Assembly (NCBI RefSeq): GCF_035987325.1
Contig: NZ_CP108490.1
Location: 62,001 to 126,000, forward strand
Source: Streptomyces sp. NBC_01244
Lineage (GTDB): Bacteria; Actinomycetota; Actinomycetes; Streptomycetales; Streptomycetaceae
Length of the DNA stretch: 64,000 nucleotides
Direction of reading: 5' to 3'
The position numbers were made by a program, and so were the translations under genes. Shown here in pieces: positions 49,791-57,941 of the stretch. The notes under the pieces were generated by a model that saw only the letters and a program-made list of their open reading frames with translations, ran no database searches and had not been told where the DNA came from. How positions within the stretch are numbered: position 1 is the stretch's first letter; the number at the start of each line of letters is the position of its first letter.

Positions 49791-50988
49791 GAACACCACG
49801 CGGCGCCGGTCCTCGAAGACGAGCGGCGGTCTGCGAGCTGCAGCCAGAGCTGCCAAACCGACGGCACCAGAAGCGATCGCAGAAGAGGACCAGGCGCCGG
49901 CGATTTCCGAGACGGCAGAGGAGACCCCTTCGGTCCCCTCCGGGTTCAGCGACCGAGCCCTCGCAGTCCCGGCTCAGGCTGTGGTCGGTCAGGTTGCACC
50001 TGAGCCCAAGTTCCAGGTTGTTGCCGGGGGCCGCGGGCAGGGCGGGCACATGCTCGCGCTGGAAGACCTCCCTGACCCGGTGGAGATTGCCGACACCACC
50101 CTGCCTATGTCTGACGGGGACAACCACGTCCTCATGCAGTCGGTGCGCGGAATCGCGCAGCTCAGCACAGCGTGGGAGGTGGCGGCAAAGTCCTGCGCGA
50201 ACGTGAAGTCACGTCAGTTCCACCTCCGTCTCGGATACCTCAGCATGGATGACTTCCTCGCAGAGGAAGCCGGGGGTCGGCTGACCCGGGCACAGTTCTA
50301 CGCACTGTGCCGAGCCTGGGAAACCCGTACGGCCTTCCATGCTGTGTACGGGTCGGCAGGACGGCTCGAGCTGGAAGGCTCCAGCAGCGACCCGGATGAC
50401 GTCGAGGCTGACGGTGTGGTGGTTGCCGCCAGCACGCCCCCGGTACTCGACCAGAAGGCCTACGAGGCCTTCGCCCCGGTGCGTGCGAAGCACGGCGACG
50501 AGATCATGGTCAGTGTCTTCGAGACCGTGAAGGAGGCCACCGGGCAAGAGAAGCCGCCCGTACGGACCATCAAAGCGACCGTGCAGCGGGTGGCGAAGGT
50601 TCTTCCAGGTACCCCCGCTGACGAGATCATCGAAGAGGCGAGGAAGGCCGCTGCCGCGCATGCGCCGAAGCCTCGCACTCCGAAGGCAGGACCGGTCGTA
50701 GCCAGTACGACCGACCAGGACCGGCCCGGTGAAGTGGCGGCTCTTCAGCAGGAGGTCCGTCGTGCCCAGGAACTCGAGGTATCCATCGAAGGCCTGGCGA
50801 ACGTGCCGGCCCGCACGCACCTCTCCGCACTGCTGACGGAAGCCCGCGCGAAGGGGACTGGGGACGACACCAGGCATGCGATCGACGGGCTGATCTCCCG
50901 GTACCGGAATATCGCCCTTGACCTGATGGAGAGGGGAAGCCAGGCGAAGGAGTTGGCGGACATGCTCGACACGATGCGTTCCGTCTAG
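49780..50988 (+). CDS. ParA-partner protein, copy 1 (ParB-like role)
   Basis: 402 residues from ATG 49780. Paralogue of 53674-54888: shared GRGxGGxMLxLxDxPDPV, then TAWEVAAKSCAN...RLGYLSMDDFL and LTRAQFYALCRAWETRTAF. That central part looks like a DNA-binding helical domain. The first ~70 residues are Ala/Pro/Glu-rich; the C-terminal ~100 are coiled-coil-like. No classical ParB motif (GxRR-type box) was seen, so a partition-adaptor role rests on gene order and the ParA partner. Confidence 0.6.
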   Translation: MTSENTTRRRSSKTSGGLRAAARAAKPTAPEAIAEEDQAPAISETAEETPSVPSGFSDRALAVPAQAVVGQVAPEPKFQVVAGGRGQGGHMLALEDLPDPVEIADTTLPMSDGDNHVLMQSVRGIAQLSTAWEVAAKSCANVKSRQFHLRLGYLSMDDFLAEEAGGRLTRAQFYALCRAWETRTAFHAVYGSAGRLELEGSSSDPDDVEADGVVVAASTPPVLDQKAYEAFAPVRAKHGDEIMVSVFETVKEATGQEKPPVRTIKATVQRVAKVLPGTPADEIIEEARKAAAAHAPKPRTPKAGPVVASTTDQDRPGEVAALQQEVRRAQELEVSIEGLANVPARTHLSALLTEARAKGTGDDTRHAIDGLISRYRNIALDLMERGSQAKELADMLDTMRSV

Positions 50989-51558
50989 ACCTGTCTGAGC
51001 GCGGGTATCAACGAGTGCTCCACCCGTAGTCGGCTCGCTCGCCTGGCCGAAGTTGAAAAGGGACCGTTTCCGCACGGCGCTGGTGTTGGTACGTGCCAAC
51101 ACCAGACCGCGGCTACCCCTAGAGTCGGAAGCACGGTACCGCCCATGAACGTGTCGACACCGAGGGCGAGTCGAGCATCCAGCCGGAGGGCTCCAGTAGG
51201 CCCACTCAGGGCCTCCCAGGCGCCCGTCGATCGAATCCCATTACCCGAAGGTCGACGAAGCGCCACAGGGGCATCCAGCGCCCCCGCCGCCTGTCCTGAC
51301 GATCTGTGCGCAGCTCGCGTATGCGCCCGCGCGCCCGCGCGCTTCTGTGGTTGCTGTCAGATAGCTCTGGTGGTGACGGGAGCGACGAATAGCTGAGCCA
51401 CGAAGTACTCAGCCCCGGGCGGGGGGGCCTCCGGGGGGGACCCGCCCGGGGAAGGCCGACGTAGTCGGCACTCCCGGACAACAAGACGGGGGCGAAGCCC
51501 TCGACATCTGTGTGCTTCCAATTCCTCTGTATGTATAGAGAGTCTGTCTGTATATGCA
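50989..51558. other. gene-free region before the iteron array
   Basis: 570 bases. Contains the palindrome at 51081, no supported gene, and an A/T-richer segment at ~51515-51560 (GTATGTATAGAGAGTCTGTC) directly before the TGCAG repeats, which could serve as an unwinding element. Confidence 0.4.
51081..51104. promoter_or_regulatory. GGTGTTGG palindrome, copy 2
   Basis: TGGTGTTGG and CCAACACCA around TACGTG, in the gap after the first ParA-partner gene. An ATGAAC lies ~40 bases downstream (51145), as in the other copies, but the frame there (83 codons, Arg/Ala-rich) is not convincing as a gene. Confidence 0.65.
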
Positions 51559-51702
51559 TGCAGAATTGTGCATGGGGGGCCCCGCAGATTTCTGCGCTGG
51601 GGGGGAATGCAGAAAACTGCACGGGGATCGGACTCCGACACCCCCGTGCAGTTTTCTGCATGGAGGGTCAGGGCAACAAAAACCCCCGTGCAGAAAACTG
51701 CA
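51559..51702. repeat. array of five TGCAG-N4-CTGCA palindromes (iteron-like)
   Basis: Cores at 51559-51572, 51583-51596, 51608-51621, 51647-51660 and 51689-51702; copies 3-5 are near identical (TGCAGAAAACTGCA or its inverse) and flanked by runs of G or C. Spacings are 24, 25, 39 and 42 bp. The last copy on the minus strand is a G/C hairpin followed by TTTTTG, so it can terminate the minus-strand gene. The array may be a replication origin, a centromere or an operator. Confidence 0.65.
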
Positions 51703-51730
51703 CGGGGGGTGGGGCTGGTGACAGGTCGAG

Positions 51731-52102
51731 CTACGGGCGCTCGGGGGCCTCAGGGCGGGACGGGTGCCCGGGCTCGTAGAAGTGGGTGATGAACTCGTTG
51801 GTCGTCTGTCCGCCATCTTCACGGAACCGCGGGACGACCTCAACTGCACCGACCGCCTTCAAGCCGGCCAACGCGTTCTGAACCGTCCGCTTGGACACCG
51901 TGAGGTCCTTGGCAAGGGTGTCGATGCCGGGGAACATCTCGTCGAAGCCGCCGTACCGAGCGCGAAGCCAGTCGTACAGCCACACGGAGGTACGGGCCTC
52001 CCGCACGACCCACCCGGGGGTCATGGAGTACCCGATGGGCCCCAGGTGCCGCATCCGCCCCGCATCGTCCGTCGACGCAGGGCGTTCCTTCTTTTTCGCC
52101 AT
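51731..52102 (-). CDS. small winged-helix protein beside iterons (possible Rep/regulator)
   Basis: 123 residues from ATG 52102 (GTG 52114 possible). Core: VREARTSVWLYDWLRARYGGFDEMFPGIDTLAKDLTVSKRTVQNALAGLKAVGAVEVVPRF, a winged helix of the kind found in plasmid replication initiators and HTH_36 proteins. The basic start (MAKKKERP) and short acidic/Pro tail add nothing specific. It ends 29 bases from the TGCAG array. It may bind the array as an initiator or regulator; it is short for a complete Rep protein. Confidence 0.5.
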   Translation of the reverse strand: MAKKKERPASTDDAGRMRHLGPIGYSMTPGWVVREARTSVWLYDWLRARYGGFDEMFPGIDTLAKDLTVSKRTVQNALAGLKAVGAVEVVPRFREDGGQTTNEFITHFYEPGHPSRPEAPERP

Positions 52103-52114
52103 GCTGTGGTGCAC

Positions 52115-52966
52115 CTCTCCGATCCACAGCCGAGCCGTGGGTGGTCAGACGTGGGTGCGTCCGGTTACCCTGGTTCGGCATACATCTGGAACGGTCCTCC
52201 CTTTGCCGCCAAGCTATCGGGGTGGGCCGTTTCGTCTTTATACCGCCGAGACTACCGCGCAGAAGGCGTAGCTCGGACGGCTCTAGCCACGTGGCAACGG
52301 TGTTCCACGACACTCGGCAGGCATTTGGGCTCAAGTGACGCGCCAGTTCGGGCCGAAGGGCTCTACCACCCCAGCGAGAACCGGGGTTCCCGGGGCGTGT
52401 CGAGCTCCGAGGGAACTAAGAGATCCCTTATCATCACTTATTCGCCTGATTTGAGACTTGGTGTTGGCACGCGCCAACACCAAGGCGATGCCTCGGTCAG
52501 AACGTGGACTGCCGCCGTGACCTGTATGAATCCGCACCAGGTGGAGGAGCGCCCCGTGCAGGTGTGTGCACAGGAGCAGCACCGCGCCCAGGCCCCGCAG
52601 TTGGTTGCACCCCCCTCGCCCTGACCACGCGGGGCCTCCGGACAGCGAGGGCTGGCCCGCTGCGGCCGTGACGCCCCAGCCCTCGCCGGCACACCTTGCT
52701 CGAGATCGCCCGGAGTTCCAACAGGCTCGGCCCGCCGCCGTAGCCCTCGTCCGCCCAGGCGTCCATGGGTTCGTCGTCCATCGCCCGCAGCTTCCTGTGC
52801 CCGCACCCGCGGGCCTTGGCCGCTCCGCAAGCCCGTGGTGGAGTGCAGGAGCCGGGAGCCGGCGCAGGTGATCCATCAGCCCGAGCTGTCCCGGACTGGT
52901 TGGACGCACGTCCCACGGCACCCCGTTCCCTGACGGGTCCCCCGTTTGCGGCTAAGCTCCCCTGCC
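52115..52966. other. intergenic region upstream of second ParA cassette
   Basis: About 850 bases. Holds the palindrome at 52457, a possible 32-codon frame from ATG 52527 (MNPHQVEERPVQVCAQ...) and the GTGCA inverted repeat. A segment near 52190-52214 resembles the ParA2 promoter stretch at 52936-52960 (both contain CTTTGCSGC or GTTTGCGGC then AAGCT). No larger gene supported. Confidence 0.45.
52457..52484. promoter_or_regulatory. GGTGTTGGC palindrome, copy 3
   Basis: CTTGGTGTTGGC and its exact complement around ACGC, the longest of the three copies (12-bp arms). ATGAAT follows 43 bases later. Confidence 0.7.
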
Positions 52967-53674
52967 ATGCTCATTGCCGTTATCTCGAACCGCAACAAGA
53001 CCGGTAAGACCACCGTCGTGTCCTGTCTCGGGCACGCGCTGGCCAACCGCAAGCCGCCGAACAAGACCTACGAACCCCTCGCCTACGACGGTGACTTCTC
53101 CTCGCAGCTCCGCAAGTGGTACAAGGCCGCCAAGGCCGACGAGGACTTCTCCGAGTTCCCCTTCGACGTACGGCTCGCCGCCACCACGCAGTTCGAGGAC
53201 ATCCTGGAAGAGCACCCCCACGACGGCAAGGTTGGCCTGGTCGACACCGCGCATCTTGAGGACTCCCGTGGCTACGCCGAGGCCGTCATGGAGCACGCGG
53301 ATGCCGTGATCCTTATGACCGAGCCGAACCTCAACGAGCTGGAGCGCCTGGAGGCCCTGCCGCTGGCGGACGCGATGGCCAAGGTCGACGCCAACCGTGC
53401 CGCTGCCGGGCGCCCGCCCATCCGCCGTCTCGTGATGTTCTTCCGGGTGCCGACCTCTGTGAACGCCCAGGATGTGAAGACGACCCGGGAGTACATCACC
53501 GATGCCGCCAACGCCGACGAGTGGGGCGGCTGGCAGGTCCTGACGACCAAGATGACCGAGAACCGCAAGCTGGCCCGCCTGTCGGAGACGAACCCCCCGA
53601 GCCTGGACGCAATGAAGTCTTCCGGCATGGATCAGCTCGTCACCGAGCTCGAGAACTTGGGGGTGCTTGTCTGA
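52967..53674 (+). CDS. ParA-family ATPase, copy 2
   Basis: 235 residues. Walker A NKTGKTT (G13 K14 T15) is intact in its GKTT part, unlike copy 1. Later HDGKVGLVDTAHLEDS (Walker A'/switch region) and VILMTEPNLNELERL follow the ParA/MinD pattern. No Shine-Dalgarno: TAAGCT lies ten bases before ATG 52967, so the mRNA may be leaderless. Its TGA overlaps the next ATG (TGATG). ATP-dependent partitioning or positioning with the partner protein is the likely role. Confidence 0.75.
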   Translation: MLIAVISNRNKTGKTTVVSCLGHALANRKPPNKTYEPLAYDGDFSSQLRKWYKAAKADEDFSEFPFDVRLAATTQFEDILEEHPHDGKVGLVDTAHLEDSRGYAEAVMEHADAVILMTEPNLNELERLEALPLADAMAKVDANRAAAGRPPIRRLVMFFRVPTSVNAQDVKTTREYITDAANADEWGGWQVLTTKMTENRKLARLSETNPPSLDAMKSSGMDQLVTELENLGVLV

Positions 53675-54888
53675 TGGCGCAGGCCGCGAAGAACGCCGCG
53701 AACAAGCGACTGGAGGCGAAGCGGGCGAAGGCAGAGGCAGAGGCCAGGGCCGCCATCGAGGCAGCCGGCGCCGACGACGCCCCGGACACCGGGCCGGGGG
53801 AGAAGGCCACCGCCGTGGTCGCTACCTTCTCCGACGCCAAGCCCGCCCGGCCCGCCCAATCCGAGATGCCGACTCTGTACGCCCATGGGCGCGGCTCCGG
53901 CGGCCCGATGCTCTCTCTCGCCGATATCCCCGACCCGGTCGACCTCCCCGAGCGCACCGAGTTCTCCGAGGGTGACGAGTACCTCGCGGACCAGACCGAG
54001 CGTGCCGTCGAGCAGATGGAGGACGCGTGGGAGGTCGCGGCCAAGGCCGTAGCCGGCGCGTACGCGCGCAGGCTCTGGCTCGTCAAGGGCTACACGTCCA
54101 TGGAGGAGTGGGGCCGTGCCATGCGTCGCCCCATGGCGCCGACCGTGTTCTACACGCTGCTCGACGCCTGGAACGTGAAGGCCGGGCTGTCGCAGATGGT
54201 GGAGGCTTCCGCCAACCGCCCCCAGGTCACCTCCCCACGTGGGGAGACTTCGTTCGAATTTGATTCGAACGCTTCCTCCCCACGTGGGGAGGCCACGGTC
54301 GTTGAAGTTCCACAGCTGACGAAGAAGCAGGCCGCCGCGCTTGCTTCGGCGCAGAAGAGGCACGGCAATGAAGGTCTGTCGGCGACGTTGGCCGGCGCGC
54401 AGAAGGCCACGGGGAAGAAGGCGCCCTCGGTGCGGGCGCTGGAGGGCGCAGCCAGGGCCGTCCGGCAGCTCCCGGAGGGCGCCAGCCCCGCGCAGGTCGA
54501 GAAGGTGGCCGAGGACGCTGCCAGGGCCGTCACAAGCGCACCGAAGAAGTTCTCCCCCGTGGCGGTCACCACCACGGCCGATGTCGCCGATCCCGGCGTC
54601 AGCGCAGCGACCGCCCTCATCCAGTGCCACGTACGCAGGGTGAAGGAGGTCAACGCTGTCCTCGACGGCCTGCCGCCGATCCCCGTATTCCAGCATCTGA
54701 CCGGAGAGATCGAGGCCGCCCGTGAGGCCGGTGACGGCGGTGCTGCCCTCACGGCCCTGCACACGGAGATGGATGGACTCGTGAGGACCCTCGGGATGAT
54801 GCTGGCTGCAGCAAAGATGGCCCGAGCCGAGGCTGCCTCCGGCGCCAAGGACAACGCCGAAGTGCCCGCGCAGGCATCTGCCGAGTAA
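53674..54888 (+). CDS. ParA-partner protein, copy 2, with palindromes in its coding sequence
   Basis: 404 residues. Basic/Ala-rich coiled start (KNAANKRLEAKRAKAEAEAR), then the shared GRGSGGPMLSLADIPDPVDLPERTEF and EDAWEVAAKAVAGAYARRLWLVKGYTSMEEW...FYTLLDAWNVKAGL domain. Residues ~188-206 (TSPRGETSFEFDSNASSPRGE) are encoded by two identical palindromes and are absent from copy 1. A C-terminal helical region follows. The protein may bind these or related sites, as ParB-type proteins do. Confidence 0.6.
   Translation: MAQAAKNAANKRLEAKRAKAEAEARAAIEAAGADDAPDTGPGEKATAVVATFSDAKPARPAQSEMPTLYAHGRGSGGPMLSLADIPDPVDLPERTEFSEGDEYLADQTERAVEQMEDAWEVAAKAVAGAYARRLWLVKGYTSMEEWGRAMRRPMAPTVFYTLLDAWNVKAGLSQMVEASANRPQVTSPRGETSFEFDSNASSPRGEATVVEVPQLTKKQAAALASAQKRHGNEGLSATLAGAQKATGKKAPSVRALEGAARAVRQLPEGASPAQVEKVAEDAARAVTSAPKKFSPVAVTTTADVADPGVSAATALIQCHVRRVKEVNAVLDGLPPIPVFQHLTGEIEAAREAGDGGAALTALHTEMDGLVRTLGMMLAAAKMARAEAASGAKDNAEVPAQASAE
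54231..54292. repeat. three nested palindromes inside the ParA-partner gene (parS-like)
   Basis: CTCCCCACGTGGGGAG at 54231-54246 and again at 54276-54291, 45 bp apart. Between them lies CGTTCGAA-N5-TTCGAACG (54251-54271). All are perfect. The CACGTG centre and 16-bp dyad resemble Streptomyces chromosomal parS (GTTTCACGTGAAAC). Confidence 0.75.
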
Positions 54889-54981
54889 CCAGCTGGGGGC
54901 TACGCCGCGGGGCGCTGCCCAGCGATATGGCGGCGCGGTCCACGTCCGATCCGCGCCGCCTCCGAGGGGCGAGCCAGGATG

Positions 54982-55593
54982 TCACGCCCGCCGGGTAGAG
55001 CCGAGAGGGGCGCCCGTGCCGTAGTCGCTGTCATCCACCACGTGGCGGTCGGTGTGTGCGGGGTCGGCATCCCACGGCTTCTCGCTGCCGCCGGGCCCGT
55101 TGAAGGAGACCTGCCGTCCGGCCTGGAGCAGCACGGGCCGGTAGGCGGTGCGGGCCTTGCGGACGTGCTTGAGGAACTCGGCCAGGAGCGGGGTGGTGCC
55201 CTCCAGCGCGGCCAGGGTAGGGAACGGCGGCGTCTCGTACCGGTCGTAGCGGTCGGGGAGGCGCACCGAGTTCAGGCGGCGGCCGGTGAGGTGGCCGCCG
55301 TCGAAGACCATCAGCTGGTACGGGGCGGCCCGGGCGGTGGCGGGGTGAAAGTCGATGGCCAGGAGCGGAGCCGGGCTCTGCAGGGCCAGGCCGGTGGCCT
55401 CTTGGAGCATGCGCCCGGCGGTCTGGAGCGGGCTGTCCTCCCCGGGGCGCATGTACCCGGCGGGCAGCATCCAGCGTCCTGTGCGGGCCGAGCGCACCAG
55501 GAGCGGCCCGGCGTCGTCTCCGTGGGTGATGTAGACGGCGGTCGCAAGTCCGATGGCCAGGCCCTGGCCCTCGCCCAGTTGGGGGCTGCTCAT
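54982..55593 (-). CDS. NUDIX-like hydrolase with degenerate box
   Basis: 203 residues from ATG 55593. Residues ~18-70 follow a Nudix fold: ATAVYITHGDDAGPLLVRS...WMLPAGYMRPGEDSPLQTAGRMLQEATGLAL. The Nudix box GX5EX7REUXEEXGU is only partly kept (G..E..R then M-L-Q-E-A-T-G), so metal binding may be weakened. The start overlaps the previous stop (ATGA). Last gene of the cell-wall cluster; substrate unknown. Confidence 0.6.
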   Translation of the reverse strand: MSSPQLGEGQGLAIGLATAVYITHGDDAGPLLVRSARTGRWMLPAGYMRPGEDSPLQTAGRMLQEATGLALQSPAPLLAIDFHPATARAAPYQLMVFDGGHLTGRRLNSVRLPDRYDRYETPPFPTLAALEGTTPLLAEFLKHVRKARTAYRPVLLQAGRQVSFNGPGGSEKPWDADPAHTDRHVVDDSDYGTGAPLGSTRRA

Positions 55594-56237
55594 GCGGTGG
55601 CCCTTCCGCGGGCCGTGTCGCGCGACACCTCGCCGGCCTTGGTGTCGTGGGACACCGTGGGGGTGGTGTGCCAGCCGTCGTATCCGACGAGGCGGGGGTC
55701 CCAGGCGGGGATCGCGAACTGCCGGTAGGGGGCGCGCTGGAGGGGGAAGGCCCCGAGCCCCATGCCGAATTCGAGGGTGGTGAGGGCGGCCTCGGGGTCG
55801 GGAGTACCGAGGGCTTCAGCTTCCACGTAGGTGCCGATCCCCTTGACGACGGCCAGGGAGACGGCGAAGGCGGGGAAGTTCGGGTTGCGATAGGTGGTGC
55901 GGTGGATCAGTAGGCGGGAGAGGCGGTCCAGGCCGAGGGCTTCGAGGCGGCGGCGCACCGAGGCGTCGTCGCCCTGGGACAGGAGCAGGGCCAGGGCTGC
56001 GGGGTCGATGTCGTTGGCGCGGTCCGGCCCGCCGTCGGCGGGGGTGTAGGAGACCGCGATGCCGCTGGCGAGGGTGGCTCTCACCAGTACATGCTCATCG
56101 CCGTGCCAGCGCTCGGCGACGGAGACGGTGAAGTACGACTCGTGAAACTCTTCCTCAGTGCCCGGCCGGTAGCCCTTGGCGGTGAGGCGGTCGCGGAGGA
56201 GGGGTGTGCACGAGCTGATTGCCCGCTTGCGGATCAT
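55590..56237 (-). CDS. hypothetical protein (possibly CYTH-like), 215 aa
   Basis: ATG 56237. LLRDRLTAKGYRPGTEEEFHESYFTVSV near the start and AVSLAVVKGIGTYVEAEALG later loosely resemble CYTH/triphosphate-tunnel proteins (acidic strands, then KGIGxYVExE), but the charged EXEXK signature is not clean. The last ~14 codons contain two GTGTC palindromes and read VSHDT and VSRDT, so regulatory DNA is embedded in the coding end. A 113-bp gap with three more palindromes precedes it. Confidence 0.4.
   Translation of the reverse strand: MIRKRAISSCTPLLRDRLTAKGYRPGTEEEFHESYFTVSVAERWHGDEHVLVRATLASGIAVSYTPADGGPDRANDIDPAALALLLSQGDDASVRRRLEALGLDRLSRLLIHRTTYRNPNFPAFAVSLAVVKGIGTYVEAEALGTPDPEAALTTLEFGMGLGAFPLQRAPYRQFAIPAWDPRLVGYDGWHTTPTVSHDTKAGEVSRDTARGRATA
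55615..55656. promoter_or_regulatory. paired GTGTC-N4-GACAC palindromes upstream of NUDIX gene
   Basis: GTGTCGCGCGACAC (55615-55628) and GGTGTCGTGGGACACC (55641-55656); centres exactly 27 bp apart. Confidence 0.7.
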
Positions 56238-56264
56238 CTTCGGTCCCTTCTGTTCCTGTCTGAT

Positions 56265-56332
56265 GTGTCCGGCGACACCGTCGCCGGCAGGGTGTCCCGC
56301 GACACCACGGCCGGCGTGGTGTCGCGGGACAC
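56265..56332. promoter_or_regulatory. triple GTGTC-N4-GACAC palindromes
   Basis: Sites at 56265-56278, 56291-56306 and 56319-56332 with centres at 56271.5, 56298.5 and 56325.5, i.e. exactly 27 bp apart. They fill the only real gap in the 58.9-55.0 kb operon and should control the downstream gene. Confidence 0.75.
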
Positions 56333-56350
56333 AGGCCGCAGGGAGGCGAC

Positions 56351-56950
56351 TTAGGCGAAGCTCACGCCGCGCTCGGCGTAGAACCTGGTGAACACGTCGA
56401 CCGAGATCGCGGCCTTGCGGGCCTGGTCGGTGTGCCCGGAGGGGTTGCGGAAGTGCAGCTGTCCGTCCCGGTGCCCGGTGACGTACACGAGGTGTCCGCC
56501 CTTGCCCGGCGCCGGGTACTCGGGGCGGCGGATCTCCTTGTTGACGGAGGCGATGACGGCGAACCCGTTCCGGACGAGGGTCAGGAGGTCCTCGACAGGC
56601 AGGCGGCCCTGTACCTCCGCCTCGAAGCCGTGCTCGGCGCGGACGTAGTCCACGAACGGGGCGTAGATCAGGCCCCGGATCGCGCCGCCGTCCAGCTCCT
56701 CGTACGCCCCGTACTTGCGGGCGCCGTCGAGGAGGTCGAAGAGGCGCGGGGCGGTGCCGTCGCGGCGCAGGAGCGCCATGCGCAGGCAGGCGATGCCGCA
56801 GATGTTGCCCGCCCAGCGGCTGTAGGTGGCCAGGTTGGGGGCGCCTGTCTCGGGCCAGAGGGGGTCGTCGGCGACCGGGTGCCCGTGGTAGGCCATGGCC
56901 TCGATGAGGTCCTCGCTGGCGTACTGGGTGACGGTCGGGAAGTCATGCAT
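56351..56950 (-). CDS. C39-like papain-fold peptidase
   Basis: 199 residues. Papain-type triad pattern: C51 in NICGIACL, H153 in GGHLVYVTGH and N169 in HFRNPSGH. This layout matches peptidase_C39-like proteins (bacteriocin-processing or cell-wall peptidases). No signal peptide, so it would act in the cytoplasm, unlike secreted muropeptidases. It overlaps the racemase gene by eight bases. It could trim or couple a peptide made by the neighbouring ligases. Confidence 0.65.
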   Translation of the reverse strand: MHDFPTVTQYASEDLIEAMAYHGHPVADDPLWPETGAPNLATYSRWAGNICGIACLRMALLRRDGTAPRLFDLLDGARKYGAYEELDGGAIRGLIYAPFVDYVRAEHGFEAEVQGRLPVEDLLTLVRNGFAVIASVNKEIRRPEYPAPGKGGHLVYVTGHRDGQLHFRNPSGHTDQARKAAISVDVFTRFYAERGVSFA

Positions 56951-57941
56951 GCGCGGGGGTTCCGTTCCTTGTGCGGAAGCTGCTGGTCAGATCATGGAAC
57001 ATGCGAAGGTCCACCCCGCCGCCGGAGACCACGACACCGACCGTCTGCCCGGCCAGGTCGAGGCGGTGGGCGAGAACGGCCGCGAGCGCGACCGCGCCGG
57101 ACGGTTCGGCCACGCACTTGAGGTGCTGGAAGGCGTAGCCCATGGCGGAGGTGATGTCGTGGTCGGCGACGGTGACCACGTCGTCCAGGAGCAGTGAGTT
57201 GACCTGCCAGGGCAGCTCGGAGGGGGTGGTGTGCCCCAGGCCGTCGGCGACGGTACTCGGCACTTCCGCGAGGGAGACGCGGCGTCCGGCGCGCAGGGAG
57301 GCCAGGGTGTCGGCGGCGGAGCGCGGCTCGACGCCGACCACCCGGATTTCGGGGCGCAGGTCCTTGGCGATGACGGCGGTGCCGGCGGCGAGGCCGCCGC
57401 CGCCGACGGGCACGACTAGGGTGGTGATCTCGGGGTGGTCGGCGATGAGTTCCATGGCGGCCGTCCCGGCCCCGGCCATCACGAGGGGCGAGTTCGCCGA
57501 GGGGATGATGGTCAGGCCGTGCTGTTCGGCAAGGTCTGCCACCAGGGCGTCGCGGTCCCCGAAACGGCGGTCGTAGAGGACGACGTCCGCGCCGAGCGCG
57601 ACGGCGCCTTCGACCTTGGCCCTGGGGGCGTCGGAGGGGATGACGACCATCGTGGGCGCGTCGAGGAGCCTCCCGGCCAACGCCAGAGCCTGGGCGTGGT
57701 TGCCGGAAGAGGCTCCGATGATCCCGCGCTGGCGGGCGTCGGCGGGCAGACTCGCGGCGTGGTGGTAGGCGCCCCGGAACTTGAAGGACCCGGTGCGCTG
57801 CATGTTCTCGGCCTTGACGATCACCGTCGCCCCGGCGGCCTCGTTGAGCGCGGGGACAGAGATGTGGGGGGTTCGTACGGCGATGCCGCGCAGGGCGCGG
57901 GAGGCTTCGACGACGTCGTCGGGGGTGATGGGTAAGGTCAC
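56943..57941 (-). CDS. PLP serine/threonine racemase or dehydratase
   Basis: 332 residues from GTG 57941 (overlapping the ligase stop, GTGA). Fold-type II PLP enzyme: Lys54 in TGSFKFRGAY binds PLP; GGGGLAAG holds the phosphate. The motif SSGNHA (S79) carries Ser where dehydratases usually have Ala (SAGNHA); in serine racemases this Ser is the second catalytic base. No ACT domain. The third codon is TTA, the rare Leu codon read by the bldA tRNA in Streptomyces, so translation may be development-linked. Likely supplies D-Ser (or D-Thr) to the adjacent ligase; simple dehydratase activity is the alternative. Confidence 0.8.
   Translation of the reverse strand: MTLPITPDDVVEASRALRGIAVRTPHISVPALNEAAGATVIVKAENMQRTGSFKFRGAYHHAASLPADARQRGIIGASSGNHAQALALAGRLLDAPTMVVIPSDAPRAKVEGAVALGADVVLYDRRFGDRDALVADLAEQHGLTIIPSANSPLVMAGAGTAAMELIADHPEITTLVVPVGGGGLAAGTAVIAKDLRPEIRVVGVEPRSAADTLASLRAGRRVSLAEVPSTVADGLGHTTPSELPWQVNSLLLDDVVTVADHDITSAMGYAFQHLKCVAEPSGAVALAAVLAHRLDLAGQTVGVVVSGGGVDLRMFHDLTSSFRTRNGTPAHA

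Noticed and set aside
51145..51396. 83-codon gene after palindrome copy 2
   Set aside because: Arg/Ala/Pro-rich, no ribosome site, no codon-usage support; only the ATGAA position resembles the other cassettes.
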